Positions 36,950 to 46,776 are shown, counted from the first letter of the stretch. The stretch: DNA of 64,000 nucleotides from Novosphingobium sp. RL4 (GCF_035658495.1 NZ_CP141944.1:124001-188000); one strand, 5' to 3'. The notes: a model not told the origin generated them from the letters alone. A program made the numbers and translations.

Positions 36950-38770
36950 ATGTTGATGAATACCCATGAAGCGCGCCTCGATGCCCTGCGCGGCGAACTG
37001 AAATCGCGCGGCCTCGATGGCTTCGTGATTCCGATCTCGGATGAGCACATGAGCGAATATGTCGGCGCCTATGCGCAGCGCCTTGCCTGGCTCACCGGCT
37101 TCGGCGGCTCGGCCGGCAGCGCCGTGGTGCTGACCGATCCCGCGCTGTCGCCCGCCGCCGCCATGTTCGTGGACGGTCGCTACACCCTTCAGGTGCGCGA
37201 TCAGGTGGACGGCCGGTTCTACGCCTATGAAAGCGTGCCGCAGACCAGCCCCGCGCGCTGGCTGGGGCAATATGCCCCCAAGGGCGCCAGGATCGGCTAC
37301 GACGCCTGGCTGCACGGATCGAAGTGGGTGGAAGCGGCGCAGGCCGCGCTCGCCGCTGTGGGCGGCACCCTCGTCGCGGTGGACGGCAACCCGATCGACG
37401 CGGTGTGGGAAGACCAGCCCGCACCCTCACCTGCCCCCGCGCTCGTCCATGACGATGGGCTCGCCGGCGAATCGAGCAAGGCCAAGCGCGCCGCCGTCTC
37501 CGAATGGCTGACCGCGCGAGGCCTCGACGCCACCGTGATCTCGGCGCTGGATTCGATTGCCTGGCTGCTCAACCTGCGCGGCACCGACGTGGAGCGGACC
37601 CCGGTGGCGCTGTCCTACGTCGTCGCCCATGCCGACGGCACCGCCGATCTCTACATCGCCGACGAGAAGGTGACGCCGCAGCTTCGCCAGCACCTTGGCA
37701 ATGCCGTGCGCATCCAGCCGCGCGGCGCTTTCGTTTCCGGCCTCGGCACCCTGGCCGGCAAGCGTGTCGCGGTCGATCCCGACAATGCCGTGGCCGCCGT
37801 GTTCGAGACCCTGCGCGCCGCGGGCGCCACGATCGTCGAGGAACGCGATCCCACGATCCTGCCCAAGGCCGTGAAGAACCCGGTCGAACGGCAGGGCCAC
37901 CGGCAGGCGCAGGCGATCGACGGCGTGGCCGTCACCCGCTTCCTGCACTGGCTGTCGGTCGAAGGCCCCAGGGGCGAAGTGACCGAGATGAGCGCGTCCG
38001 ACCGCCTCCACGCCTTCCGCCGCGAATGCGGCGACTTGCGCGATCTCTCGTTCGACACGATTTCGGGCGCGGGCCCGAACGCGGCCAGCCCGCACTACCG
38101 CGTCTCCGAGGAATCGAGCCTGACCCTGCTTCCCGAAAGCGTCTATCTCGTCGATTCAGGCGGACAGTACCCTTACGGCACCACCGACATCACCCGCACC
38201 GTATGGATCGGCACCGGCGAACCCCTCGCCGAAGTGAAGGACCGCTTCACCCGCGTGCTCAAGGGCACCATCGCCATCGACGGCGCCGTGTTCCCCAAGG
38301 GCACCAACGGCGGCCAGCTCGATGCGCTTGCCCGCCAGTTCCTGTGGCAGGTCGGTCTCGACTACGCCCACGGCACCGGCCACGGCGTGGGCAGCTTCCT
38401 TTCCGTCCATGAAGGCCCGCAGCGCATCGGCAAGCCGGCCGGCGGACAGGCCGGCACGTCGCAGGAACTGCTCGCGGGAATGATCCTCAGCGACGAGCCG
38501 GGCTACTACAAGGCGGGCGAGTACGGCATCCGCATCGAGAACCTGATCCTCGTCGAACCGCGCCGGTTCGCCGGTTCGGACGGCGAATACTTCGGCTTCG
38601 AAACGCTGACGCTGGTGCCGATCGACCGCCGCATGGTGGACACCTCCCTGCTCTCGGCGGACGAGACGGCCTGGTGGAACGCCTATCACGCCAGGGTGCT
38701 CGACGTGATCGGCCCGCAGCTTGACGGCGAAGTGAAGGTCTGGCTCGAAGAGCAGTGCCTGCCGCTCTGA
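36950..38770 (+). CDS. pepP: Xaa-Pro aminopeptidase (M24B)
   Basis: This 606-residue protein has two creatinase-like N-terminal domains and a C-terminal pita-bread metallopeptidase domain. Metal ligands can be seen in VDSGGQYPYGTTDITRT (two Asp), HGTGHGVGSFLSVHEGP (His) and the two later Glu in DEPGYYKAGEYGIRIEN and GFETLTLVPID. The three-domain length matches the eukaryote-like aminopeptidase P1 group rather than the shorter E. coli PepP (441). It releases N-terminal residues before proline. It is divergent from ptrB across 51 bp. Confidence 0.94.
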   Translation: MLMNTHEARLDALRGELKSRGLDGFVIPISDEHMSEYVGAYAQRLAWLTGFGGSAGSAVVLTDPALSPAAAMFVDGRYTLQVRDQVDGRFYAYESVPQTSPARWLGQYAPKGARIGYDAWLHGSKWVEAAQAALAAVGGTLVAVDGNPIDAVWEDQPAPSPAPALVHDDGLAGESSKAKRAAVSEWLTARGLDATVISALDSIAWLLNLRGTDVERTPVALSYVVAHADGTADLYIADEKVTPQLRQHLGNAVRIQPRGAFVSGLGTLAGKRVAVDPDNAVAAVFETLRAAGATIVEERDPTILPKAVKNPVERQGHRQAQAIDGVAVTRFLHWLSVEGPRGEVTEMSASDRLHAFRRECGDLRDLSFDTISGAGPNAASPHYRVSEESSLTLLPESVYLVDSGGQYPYGTTDITRTVWIGTGEPLAEVKDRFTRVLKGTIAIDGAVFPKGTNGGQLDALARQFLWQVGLDYAHGTGHGVGSFLSVHEGPQRIGKPAGGQAGTSQELLAGMILSDEPGYYKAGEYGIRIENLILVEPRRFAGSDGEYFGFETLTLVPIDRRMVDTSLLSADETAWWNAYHARVLDVIGPQLDGEVKVWLEEQCLPL

Positions 38771-38844
38771 TATCGCCGCATCGATACGGAGCCGTTGCGG
38801 TGCGGCTGCTTCCGATATTGTGAGCCTTGCGGCTCAGGCGTAGC

Positions 38845-38875
38845 ATCCTCCCGGCAACAGGATTGCCGGGAGGAT
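38845..38875 (+). promoter_or_regulatory. Perfect 13-bp hairpin enclosing the cupin-gene Shine-Dalgarno
   Basis: The arms ATCCTCCCGGCAA (38845-38857) and TTGCCGGGAGGAT (38863-38875) flank the loop CAGGA. The 3' arm contains GGGAGGA, which lies 8 nt before the cupin ATG at 38882, so the folded mRNA would block ribosome entry. A smaller stem GAGCC/GGCTC lies just upstream (38822-38835). Confidence 0.65.
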
Positions 38876-38881
38876 CTGCCC

Positions 38882-39283
38882 ATGACGGAACCCGTACACG
38901 ATCTCAGGACCCATCCGGTCCACCTCGGCCTCGGCGCGGCAGCCCGTGCCCAGCCCGCCTTCACCGGCATGGAATGGTACGCCGCCTATTCCGAACGCAC
39001 CGCGCCGGACGGTGCCGAGGGCCGGCTCGTCTCGATGTACGATTTCGCCGAAAGCTGGGACAGCTGGGAAATGCACCCGGCGGGCGACGAACTCGTGGTC
39101 TGCCTCGCCGGCGCCATGACCCTGCATCAGGAACTGGCGGACGGCAGCGCCCGCAGCGTGACCATCGGCCCCGGCGAATATGCGATAAACCCGCCCGGCG
39201 CCTGGCACACCGCCGATGTCGACGGACCGGCCACCGCCCTGTTCATTACCGCCGGTGCAGGAACGCAGCATCGCCCGCGATGA
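38882..39283 (+). CDS. Cupin-domain protein
   Basis: This 133-residue single-domain cupin has its first motif in WDSWEMHPAGDELVVCLAG, and the second in PGEYAINPPGAWHTADVDG with the metal-binding His. The substrate or ligand is unknown. Small cupins of this kind often bind metals or act as isomerases or sensors. The start ATG 38882 follows a strong GGGAGGA that is fully inside a 13-bp stem. It is 111 bp downstream of pepP and could be its co-transcript, controlled separately at translation. Confidence 0.85.
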   Translation: MTEPVHDLRTHPVHLGLGAAARAQPAFTGMEWYAAYSERTAPDGAEGRLVSMYDFAESWDSWEMHPAGDELVVCLAGAMTLHQELADGSARSVTIGPGEYAINPPGAWHTADVDGPATALFITAGAGTQHRPR

Positions 39284-39330
39284 GTTTGCCGGAAGGCTTG
39301 CCTCGCGCTGAATGGAGTGCCAAGCCTGTG

Positions 39331-39377
39331 ACAATTGGCGACAATAAACCCGCAAGACGGCACAACTGCGCGACAAG
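39331..39377 (+). promoter_or_regulatory. Direct repeats upstream of EF-hand/two-component genes
   Basis: ACAAT at 39331 and 39341 are exactly 10 bp apart, with a second degenerate pair (ACAAC 39362, ACAAG 39373) 11 bp apart. OmpR-family regulators bind direct repeats of this spacing, and one is encoded two genes downstream. Autoregulation is an inference. Confidence 0.4.
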
Positions 39378-39401
39378 CGGCGATTAGACCGGGCATCAGA
39401 A

Positions 39402-39456
39402 AGCCGCGGGGCGTTCCTTCCCCCTCCCTTCCCCGCCCCACGGCTTTCGCCAGTTT
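39402..39456 (+). other. Hairpin plus T-run in the leader of the EF-hand gene
   Basis: AGCCG-C-GGGGCG pairs with CGCCCC-A-CGGCT across a pyrimidine-rich loop, followed by TTCGCCAGTTTTT, 17 bp before the EF-hand ATG. It looks like a terminator or attenuator in the 189-bp gap. Nothing else is seen in that gap except the ACAAT repeats. Confidence 0.45.
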
Positions 39457-39472
39457 TTCGAGAAAGAGAGCC

Positions 39473-40231
39473 ATGAGCATGAATCGCTTCCGCACGATCA
39501 CCATCGGCATCTCCGCCGCAGCCCTGGCGATTGGCGGAATGGCCGGCGCCCAGAATGCGACGACCAGGCCGGCGGCCCCTTCGGCGACATCGCCGGCAGC
39601 CCCCGAGCGTGACCGTATCGAAACCCGCGCCGAGGCACAGGCCCGCGCGGAGGCGATGTTCGCCCGGCTCGACGTGAACAAGGACGGCAAGCTCGACCGC
39701 GCCGACCGCGAGGCCCGCCGCCAGCAGAGGCGCGAGGGCATGTTCGACCGGCTCGACACCAACCGGGACGGCTCGATCTCCAAAGCCGAGTTCATGGCCG
39801 ATCGCGGCCCGGACGGCGATCGCGGTCCCCGCCCCGGCGGCGATCGCCCCGATGGCGCAGGGCCGGGCGACATGCCCCCGCCGCCTCCCGGTGGCCCCGA
39901 CATGAATGGCCCCGACATGAATGGCCCCGGCAAGGATGGCCGCCCCGAACGCCATGGCCGCCACGGCGGTCCGCGCGGCGGGATGAAGGGGCCGATGATG
40001 GGCCTGGGCAAGGCCGATGCCGATGGCGACCGCGCCGTCACCCGCGCCGAATTCGTCACCGCCGCGCTCCAGCGCTTCGATGCGGTGGACACCGACAAGG
40101 ACGGCAAGATCACCCCCGAGGAACGCCGCGCCGCGCGTGACAGGATGCGCAGCGAGTGGCAGGCCCGCAAGAACGACCGCCGGGACGCACGCGGCGCGCC
40201 TGACGCTCCGCCGCCGCCCGCGAAGAAGTAA
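39473..40231 (+). CDS. Exported EF-hand calcium-binding protein
   Basis: This 252-residue protein has a signal peptide (ITIGISAAALAIGGMAGAQN) and an Ala/Pro-rich linker. Four EF-hand-like loops follow: DVNKDGKLDRAD (from residue 67), DTNRDGSISKAE (from 95), DADGDRAVTRAE (from 182) and DTDKDGKITPEE (from 206). Between pairs lies a Gly/Pro/Asp/Met-rich low-complexity stretch with repeated DMNGP units. It probably binds Ca2+ or other divalent ions in the periplasm. It lies 40 bp before a response regulator and histidine kinase, so it may supply or buffer the signal. That is inference. Confidence 0.87.
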   Translation: MSMNRFRTITIGISAAALAIGGMAGAQNATTRPAAPSATSPAAPERDRIETRAEAQARAEAMFARLDVNKDGKLDRADREARRQQRREGMFDRLDTNRDGSISKAEFMADRGPDGDRGPRPGGDRPDGAGPGDMPPPPPGGPDMNGPDMNGPGKDGRPERHGRHGGPRGGMKGPMMGLGKADADGDRAVTRAEFVTAALQRFDAVDTDKDGKITPEERRAARDRMRSEWQARKNDRRDARGAPDAPPPPAKK

Positions 40232-40271
40232 ATCGAAGCCCGCCCGAGCGACCGGCCGGAAAAGGAATGGA

Positions 40272-41006
40272 ATGAACGACATCTCGCCCGCCCGCGTCCT
40301 GCTGGTCGACGACGAAGCTGCACTCCGCGAGCCCCTGGCCGACTATCTGTCGCGCCAGGGGTTTGCCGTCACGCCGGCCACCAGCGCCGCCGAAGCCCGG
40401 AGCAAGCTGCAGGGCGAGAAGCCCGACCTCGTCCTGCTCGATATCATGATGCCCGGCGAGGACGGCCTCTCGCTGTGCCGCCACCTCGTGGAAGCGCAGG
40501 ACATTCCGGTGATCTTCCTCACCGCCCGCGGCGAGGCGACCGACCGGATCGTTGGCCTTGAGATCGGCGCGGACGACTATGTGGTGAAACCGTTCGAACC
40601 GCGCGAGCTGGTGGCCCGCATCCGCTCGGTGCTGCGCCGCGCCGCCCGCGTACCCGCGCAGGCACCGGAGAACGAGGCCTTCGCCTTCGAGGGCTGGCTG
40701 CTGGACCCGCTCAAGCGCCGCCTGTCCGATGCCGAGGGCGCGACCGTGCCGATCTCCTCGGTCGAGTTCCGCCTGCTCATGGCCTTCCTCGAACACCCCC
40801 GCCAGGTGCTGAACCGCGACCGCCTGCTGGACATGGTGCAGGGCCGCGAGGCGCACCTGTTCGACCGCGCGGTGGATAACCAGGTCAGCCGCCTGCGCCG
40901 CAAGATCGAAGTCGATTCGCGCAATCCGCAACTGATCCAGACGGTCTGGGGCGGCGGCTACATGCTCGCTACCGACGTGCAGCGCGTACCGCTCGAAGCG
41001 GACTGA
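40272..41006 (+). CDS. OmpR-family response regulator
   Basis: This 244-residue regulator has a receiver domain with the acidic pair DDE (13-15), the phospho-acceptor Asp57 in LVLLDIMMPGEDG and the conserved Lys in DDYVVKPFEPREL. It is followed by a winged-helix DNA-binding domain (FRLLMAFLEHPRQVLNRDRL, then VDNQVSRLRRKIE). The start ATG 40272 comes after GGAATGGA. It ends 13 bp before its histidine kinase partner. Confidence 0.94.
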   Translation: MNDISPARVLLVDDEAALREPLADYLSRQGFAVTPATSAAEARSKLQGEKPDLVLLDIMMPGEDGLSLCRHLVEAQDIPVIFLTARGEATDRIVGLEIGADDYVVKPFEPRELVARIRSVLRRAARVPAQAPENEAFAFEGWLLDPLKRRLSDAEGATVPISSVEFRLLMAFLEHPRQVLNRDRLLDMVQGREAHLFDRAVDNQVSRLRRKIEVDSRNPQLIQTVWGGGYMLATDVQRVPLEAD

Positions 41007-41019
41007 TCGGATCGCCCCC

Positions 41020-42468
41020 ATGTCGAGCCTGAAGATGCCTCGTCCCCACAGCCTGATGGGCCAGATGCTGCTTGCCATCGCGGTCGCGCTGATGCTCGTG
41101 CAGGGCCTCGGCGCGTTCTTCGTCTACCGCGCCCAGCGCGAAGGGTACGAGGCGAGCATGCTCAACGCCTCCGCCTTCAGGCTGGTCATGGAAACGCGCG
41201 GCCCCCGTGCGCTATCGCGCCGCCATGACGGCGGCCCGCGCGTGCAACTTTCCGGCCCGCCGCCCAAGGGCTACCACCTCGAATACAGCACGCGCTCGCC
41301 CGTCGCCCCCGGCGAGACCCGCGACGAGGAGGCCGAGGCCGGCATAGCCCGCATCCTTGCCGACCAGGAATTCCCGATCCGCGAGATCGTCGTCGTCCAC
41401 CGCGATGTCGGGCGTGACCGCGTGGCCCGCCGGAACGCGCTGGAACGCGCGGCGGGCTACGGCCTCTCGCGCGAGGAAACGCAGGGCCTGATGCGCGCCA
41501 ACCTGCTGGTGGTGGGCGTGCGCACCGATGACAGCGGCAACTGGATCATCTCCCGCGTGCGCGCGCCGCGGGCCGAGAACGTGCTGATCACGCCGATCCT
41601 GATCCAGACGATCATCATCTACGTGGTCATCATGGGCGCCGTGGCGCTGATCCTGCGCCGCATCACCCGCCCGCTGGCCGCCCTTACCCGCCGCCTCGAA
41701 CGCTTCGCCGCCACGCAGGACGTCGACGGCCAGCTTGCCCCTTCCGGCCCTGAGGACATGCAGCGCCTGATCGTGGCGCACAACGCCATGGAATCGCGCA
41801 TCGCCGCCCTGCTGGACGAGAAGAACGTCATGCTCGGCGCCATCGGCCACGATCTCAAGACCCCGCTCGCCGCGCTGCGCGTACGCATCGAATCCGTCAC
41901 CGACGATGTGGAACGCGGCCGCATGGCCACCACCATCGAGGACATCGTCCATACCCTGGACGATATCCTGTCCCTCGCCCGCGTCGGCCGCCCGAGCGAC
42001 CCGCTGGAACGCACCGAACTTTCGGCGCTGATGTTCTCGGTGATCGAGGAATACGAGGACATGGGCGAGCCGGTGGACGTGGGCGATACCGAACGCGTCG
42101 CGCTCGAACTGCGCCCGACCTGGATCCGGCGCGCCCTGCGCAACCTGATCGGCAATGCCCTGCGCTACGGCGAGCGCGCACGCGTCTCGCTCTCGCGCGA
42201 GGACGGGCGCGATGGAACGACGCGGGCGGTGATCCTCATCGAGGACGATGGGCCGGGCATACCCGACGATTCCATCGACGCGATGATGAACCCCTTCACC
42301 CGCGGCGACCCTTCGCGCAACAGCGCCACCGGCGGCGCCGGCCTCGGCCTTGCCCTCGCCCGCGCGATCGCGGACCAGCACGGCGGCGCGCTCAAGCTGT
42401 CGAACCGGGTCTCGGCAAACGGCACGATCGAGGGGCTGACAGCGCGGCTGGAACTCCCGGTCGGTTAG
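41020..42468 (+). CDS. Sensor histidine kinase, partner of the OmpR-type regulator
   Basis: This 482-residue membrane kinase has transmembrane helix 1 at about 14-34, a periplasmic domain to about 188, and helix 2 in ILIQTIIIYVVIMGAVALIL. A HAMP segment follows, then the H-box IGHDLKTPLAALR with phospho-acceptor His277, the N-box LIGNALRYGE and G-boxes EDDGPGIPD and GGAGLGLALARAI. The periplasmic domain is Arg/Asp/Pro-rich with no recognised ligand-binding fold. It is co-transcribed with the response regulator and probably with the EF-hand protein. Confidence 0.94.
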   Translation: MSSLKMPRPHSLMGQMLLAIAVALMLVQGLGAFFVYRAQREGYEASMLNASAFRLVMETRGPRALSRRHDGGPRVQLSGPPPKGYHLEYSTRSPVAPGETRDEEAEAGIARILADQEFPIREIVVVHRDVGRDRVARRNALERAAGYGLSREETQGLMRANLLVVGVRTDDSGNWIISRVRAPRAENVLITPILIQTIIIYVVIMGAVALILRRITRPLAALTRRLERFAATQDVDGQLAPSGPEDMQRLIVAHNAMESRIAALLDEKNVMLGAIGHDLKTPLAALRVRIESVTDDVERGRMATTIEDIVHTLDDILSLARVGRPSDPLERTELSALMFSVIEEYEDMGEPVDVGDTERVALELRPTWIRRALRNLIGNALRYGERARVSLSREDGRDGTTRAVILIEDDGPGIPDDSIDAMMNPFTRGDPSRNSATGGAGLGLALARAIADQHGGALKLSNRVSANGTIEGLTARLELPVG

Positions 42469-42488
42469 GAGAAGCCCCTGCCTGCCGG

Positions 42489-45173
42489 TTACTTCATCCT
42501 CGCGAAACCGGCGTCGATCTGCTCGCCCAGCATGTCGTCCAGCAAGCCGCAGTTGCGCACCCGCTCGATCGCACGGTCCAGTTCGAGAGCGCCGGGCGTT
42601 CCGGCGAGGCGCAGCCTGAAATCGCGGGCGATGCGCTCGGCGCGGGCGACCGAGCAGAACCGGCCGAGCATTTGCGGCAGCCGGGTGGCGAAGAACTGGC
42701 CGTCGCCGCTGTCCAGCATCCCGTCGAGATGGGCGAGAGCCCAGTCGTAGCCCATCTCGCGCGTGGCGCTGCGCGCCATTACCCCATCGAGCAGGTCGCG
42801 CTTCTCGCTTTCGCGCAGGCGCGGATCGTCAAGCGCGAGAAGCCAGGCGGCCAGCTTGGGATCGCTGGTGCGCGAGGCGGCGGCAAGCGCGGCGGGGCGA
42901 AACACCGGGTCTTCGGAAGACAGCGCACGGTCCACCAGATCGCGAGCGGCCTGATTGTCGCGCTTGTAGAGATAGAGATCCAGCGCATGGTCCAGCCAGG
43001 CCGGATCGAGCGCGGTCCTGTCTCCCGCGAGATAGGCGGCCATGGCATTGGAAAGCTGGTCGCGCAGGCTGCCGCCGCGCCCGGTGTTGAGCAGGGCGGA
43101 TACCACCTGGACCCGCCGCTGGGTGCGCGCCGAAGCCTCGCGCGCATAGATGCCGTAGCGGGGATCGAAGCCCAGCTCCTTGAGCAGCGGAGCGTAAAGA
43201 TGTTCGCGCAGCAGGCCGAAACTGCGGCGCGCCTGCGGGCTGACGAAGCCCTGCATCATGTAGCGGGCCAGCGCCTTGTCCGGTGCGTCGGCGGCGTGCG
43301 GATCCTGGTGGTGGATGAGCTTGCGGGCGAGCTGCGCCATTTCGCCGACATTGCCGCGCCCCGCGCGGATGGAGGCGTCCAGCGAATCGACCAGCGCCAG
43401 CGCCTCGCCGCCGGGAAGACCGTCTGCCGAAGCGATGAGTTCGTTCCAGTGCCGGGCCGTCAGTTCGAAACGGTAATAGCCGCTGCCGCCGGCATTGGGG
43501 AACACCGGGCCTTCGCCGGGAACCGTGAAGATCTGGCTTCGCTGGTCCATGATCGTGCAGGTGCGCTGAAGGCCGCGGCGGAAGCACAGCGGAATGGTCC
43601 AGCGGGCATCGGGCGTCGCCACCCCGGCGGTCGTGTAGCGAAGCTGGGTCACGGCCAGCCGGTCGCCGGTCTGGCGCATGGCGAGGAGCGGCACGCCCTG
43701 CTGCTCCACGAAACTGCGCAGCGCCGGCACCAGCCGGGGATCGCCCGCCACTTCGGCAAGGGCGGCGAAAAAGTCCGCGCTGGTGGCGGTGCCTTGCCGG
43801 TGCGCGGCGATGTATCGGCGCACACCCTGCCGGAAGCGATCCTCGCCCAGCCAATCGGCAATCATGCCGACGACGTGGCCGCCTTTGCCATAAGTGATGG
43901 AATCGAATGCCGAATCGATCTGGTCGCTGGTCTCGATCGACTGGCGGATCGGGCGGCCCGCCAATAGCCCGTCGATATCCATCGCCTGATAGCCGGTGCC
44001 CAGCGCGTCGCCCGCGATCCCGAGATCGGGCCGCCAGCGATCGCCCACCCGGTAACCGATCCAATTGGCGAAACTCTCGTTCAGCCAGAGATCGTCCCAC
44101 CAGTCCGGCGTGACGAGATCGCCGAACCACTGGTGGCCCAGTTCATGGGCCACGATCATGCCGAACTGGCGCTGCTGCTCCACCGGCGCGTTTTCGTCCA
44201 TGACGAGGATATCGTCGCGGTAGAGGTCGGCGCCGGGGTTCTCCATGGCGCCGGGCAGGATCGGGCTGGTCACCTGGTCGAGCTTGGGGAAGGGAAAACG
44301 CTCCCCGAAATAGTCCTCCAGCAGGGTGACGATGCGCTTGCTCCCCTCCATCGCGAAAGCAAGGTTTCCGGCATTCTGGCGCGTGGAGACGATCCGCAGC
44401 GGCAGCGGCTCGCTCCGTTCCGGCGTAGGGGGCACTTCGCCGGACAGGATCGCGAAAGGCCCGACCATCACCGCAACAAGGTAAGTCGGCAGCGGCGGCC
44501 CCGGAGCGAAGCGGTGAACCGCCAGCCCGTTCTCGAGCGCGGGAGTGCCGGTCTCCGGCCCGTTGCTGATCGCGGCGAGGCCGGGCGGCGTGCGCAGCGT
44601 GATCGCGAAAGGCGTCTTGAATCCCGGCTGGTCGAAACCGGGAAAGGCGGCGCGGGCATCGATGGACTGGAACTGGCTCCAGGCATACCAGGCGCCCTCC
44701 ACTTCCACGCGGAACAGACCGGCCGGTCCCTGTCCGAAGGCTGCGGTGTAATCGAAGGCCAGGGTCAGCGGACCTGCGGGAAGGTCTTCGTCGAAGCGCA
44801 CCTCGGCAAGACCCTCTGCATCGAGTTGCCTCCAGTGGCCGACAAGGGTCCGCCCGGCAAAATGGGCCTCGACCCGGGTCATGCCGAGCTCCCGGCCGTG
44901 CAGGTATAGTCTAGGTGTCTTTCTGGTCAGGTTCAGGTCGATCTCTGTCCGACCGGAAAATCGCGGCTTCGACGGGTCCACGGTGAGGTCCAGCCGATAG
45001 GCCAGCGGCCTTGCCGAATCGTCCAGTCGGCCGAACGGAAGGTCGGGTTTCTGCGCCTCCACCACGATTGCGGCAGCCGGCTCGGCCATGGTGCCACCCG
45101 TCTCCTGCGCCGCGGCGGCACCCGGCACAGCAAGCAGCGCCGCGAACGGGATCGAGCCCCGGAATATCCCCAT
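42489..45173 (-). CDS. M1-family zinc metallopeptidase (aminopeptidase N-like)
   Basis: This 894-residue exported enzyme has a signal peptide (MGIFRGSIPFAALLAVPGAAAA). The substrate-recognition GAMENPG loop precedes the zinc motif HELGH (His343, Glu344, His347 in VAHELGHQWFGDLV), and the distal zinc ligand Glu is in NESFANW. A C-terminal ERAP1-like helical domain extends to the end. It removes N-terminal amino acids from peptides, probably in the periplasm. It is convergent with the histidine kinase, and 4 bp separate it from the HerA-like gene upstream. Confidence 0.94.
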   Translation of the reverse strand: MGIFRGSIPFAALLAVPGAAAAQETGGTMAEPAAAIVVEAQKPDLPFGRLDDSARPLAYRLDLTVDPSKPRFSGRTEIDLNLTRKTPRLYLHGRELGMTRVEAHFAGRTLVGHWRQLDAEGLAEVRFDEDLPAGPLTLAFDYTAAFGQGPAGLFRVEVEGAWYAWSQFQSIDARAAFPGFDQPGFKTPFAITLRTPPGLAAISNGPETGTPALENGLAVHRFAPGPPLPTYLVAVMVGPFAILSGEVPPTPERSEPLPLRIVSTRQNAGNLAFAMEGSKRIVTLLEDYFGERFPFPKLDQVTSPILPGAMENPGADLYRDDILVMDENAPVEQQRQFGMIVAHELGHQWFGDLVTPDWWDDLWLNESFANWIGYRVGDRWRPDLGIAGDALGTGYQAMDIDGLLAGRPIRQSIETSDQIDSAFDSITYGKGGHVVGMIADWLGEDRFRQGVRRYIAAHRQGTATSADFFAALAEVAGDPRLVPALRSFVEQQGVPLLAMRQTGDRLAVTQLRYTTAGVATPDARWTIPLCFRRGLQRTCTIMDQRSQIFTVPGEGPVFPNAGGSGYYRFELTARHWNELIASADGLPGGEALALVDSLDASIRAGRGNVGEMAQLARKLIHHQDPHAADAPDKALARYMMQGFVSPQARRSFGLLREHLYAPLLKELGFDPRYGIYAREASARTQRRVQVVSALLNTGRGGSLRDQLSNAMAAYLAGDRTALDPAWLDHALDLYLYKRDNQAARDLVDRALSSEDPVFRPAALAAASRTSDPKLAAWLLALDDPRLRESEKRDLLDGVMARSATREMGYDWALAHLDGMLDSGDGQFFATRLPQMLGRFCSVARAERIARDFRLRLAGTPGALELDRAIERVRNCGLLDDMLGEQIDAGFARMK

Positions 45174-45177
45174 CAGC

Positions 45178-46776
45178 TCAGCGCATCAGGCCGCCGATGA
45201 GATTGCGCGCAAACCGGCCAAGCCCCGGAAAACCTATGGCTTTCCCAAGAGCATCCCCCACCGTTCCCGCCGCCGCGCTGGCGGCCGAAGCCTTGGGATC
45301 GGCACGGCTTTTCCTGCCCTGCATCGACTGCGCGAGAATCGAACCGGCGCTCGCCGCCGCCGCGCCGGCAGCGGCCTTGGCCACCTTTCCGCCCAGACCG
45401 TCCCAAAGACTGGGGCTCTTGCGCTCCTGCTTGCCGACTTCCTCCTTGCCCTTTTCCGCCACTTCCTGCGCGGTTGCGGCCGCATCGGCAGCCTTGGCGG
45501 CAAGGATTTCCTCCGCGCTTTCCCGGTTCACGGGGGTATCGTACTTGCCGTCGAACGGGCTGACGGACTGGATGATCGCGCGTTCCTTCGCCTCGATCGG
45601 ACCCAGCCGCGAACGCGGCGGCGCGATCAGCGTGCGCTGGACAACGGTGGGCGCGCCTTCGTCGTCAAGCGTGGAAACCAGCGCCTCACCGACCTTCAAT
45701 TCGGTGATCGCCGCCTCCACGTCGAGCGCGGGATTGATGCGGAACGTATCCGCCGCCGCCTTGATCGCCTTCTTGTCGCGCGGGGTGAAGGCCCGCAGCG
45801 CGTGCTGCACGCGGTTGCCGAGCTGACCGGCGATATCCTCGGGAATGTCGATCGGGTTCTGGGTGACGAAGTAGACGCCCACGCCCTTCGAACGGACGAG
45901 GCGGACGACCTGCTCCACCTTGTCCTGCAAGGCCTTGGGAGCATCGTCGAACAGGAGGTGAGCCTCGTCGAAGAAGAACACCAGCCGGGGCTTGTCGGGG
46001 TCGCCGACTTCGGGAAGCACCTCGAACAGTTCGGACAGCAGCCAGAGCAGGAAAGTGGCGTAAAGCTTCGGACTGCGCATCAGCTTGTCGGCCGCGAGCA
46101 CGTTGATGTAGCCGCGCCCCTTGTCGTCGCAGCGGATGAAATCGGCGATTTCCAGCGCCGGTTCGCCAAAGAACCGCGCCGCGCCCTGACTGTCGAGCGC
46201 GAGGACCTGCCGCTGGATAGTACCGACACTGGCCTTGGTCACATTGCCGTACCGGGCCGAAAGCGCAGCGGCATTTTCCGCGACATGCGCAAGCATCGCC
46301 TGGAGATCGGGCAGATCGAGAAGCAGAAGCCCCTGCTCGTCGGCATAGCGGAAGACGATGTTGAGAACGCCTTCCTGCGTATCGTTGAGGTCCATCAGCC
46401 GCGCGAGCAGCAACGGCCCCATTTCCGAGATCGTGGTGCGGACGGGATGGCCCTGCTCGCCATAGATATCCCAGAAGACCGCCGGATTATCGGAGTAGGC
46501 ATAGTCGGTTATGCCGATTTCCCTGGCCCGCCCTTCCAGGATGGCGGCATTCTTGAACTGCGGGCTGCCCGGCATCGAAATGCCCGAGAGATCGCCTTTC
46601 ACGTCCGCGAGGAAAACCGGCACGCCGGCGGCGGAAAACTGCTCGGCAATAGTCTGGAGCGTGACGGTCTTGCCGGTGCCGGTGGCTCCCGCGATCAGCC
46701 CGTGACGGTTGGCGCGGCCCAGCCGCAGGACCTGCCGTTCACCATTCCCACCGAGTCCCAGGAAAATCTCGTCCAT
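45178..46776 (-). CDS. HerA-like ATPase, DUF853/YjgR family
   Basis: This 532-residue P-loop ATPase has Walker A GATGTGKT (Lys36) and Walker B in [17 protein letters not shown]. The family segments [16 protein letters not shown] and [18 protein letters not shown] are typical of DUF853/YjgR proteins, relatives of HerA and FtsK. The cellular role is not established. A Lys/Ala-rich C-terminal 120 residues includes possible amphipathic helices. It is probably co-transcribed with the M1 peptidase and divergent from pabBC across 103 bp. Confidence 0.9.
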   Translation of the reverse strand: MDEIFLGLGGNGERQVLRLGRANRHGLIAGATGTGKTVTLQTIAEQFSAAGVPVFLADVKGDLSGISMPGSPQFKNAAILEGRAREIGITDYAYSDNPAVFWDIYGEQGHPVRTTISEMGPLLLARLMDLNDTQEGVLNIVFRYADEQGLLLLDLPDLQAMLAHVAENAAALSARYGNVTKASVGTIQRQVLALDSQGAARFFGEPALEIADFIRCDDKGRGYINVLAADKLMRSPKLYATFLLWLLSELFEVLPEVGDPDKPRLVFFFDEAHLLFDDAPKALQDKVEQVVRLVRSKGVGVYFVTQNPIDIPEDIAGQLGNRVQHALRAFTPRDKKAIKAAADTFRINPALDVEAAITELKVGEALVSTLDDEGAPTVVQRTLIAPPRSRLGPIEAKERAIIQSVSPFDGKYDTPVNRESAEEILAAKAADAAATAQEVAEKGKEEVGKQERKSPSLWDGLGGKVAKAAAGAAAASAGSILAQSMQGRKSRADPKASAASAAAGTVGDALGKAIGFPGLGRFARNLIGGLMR

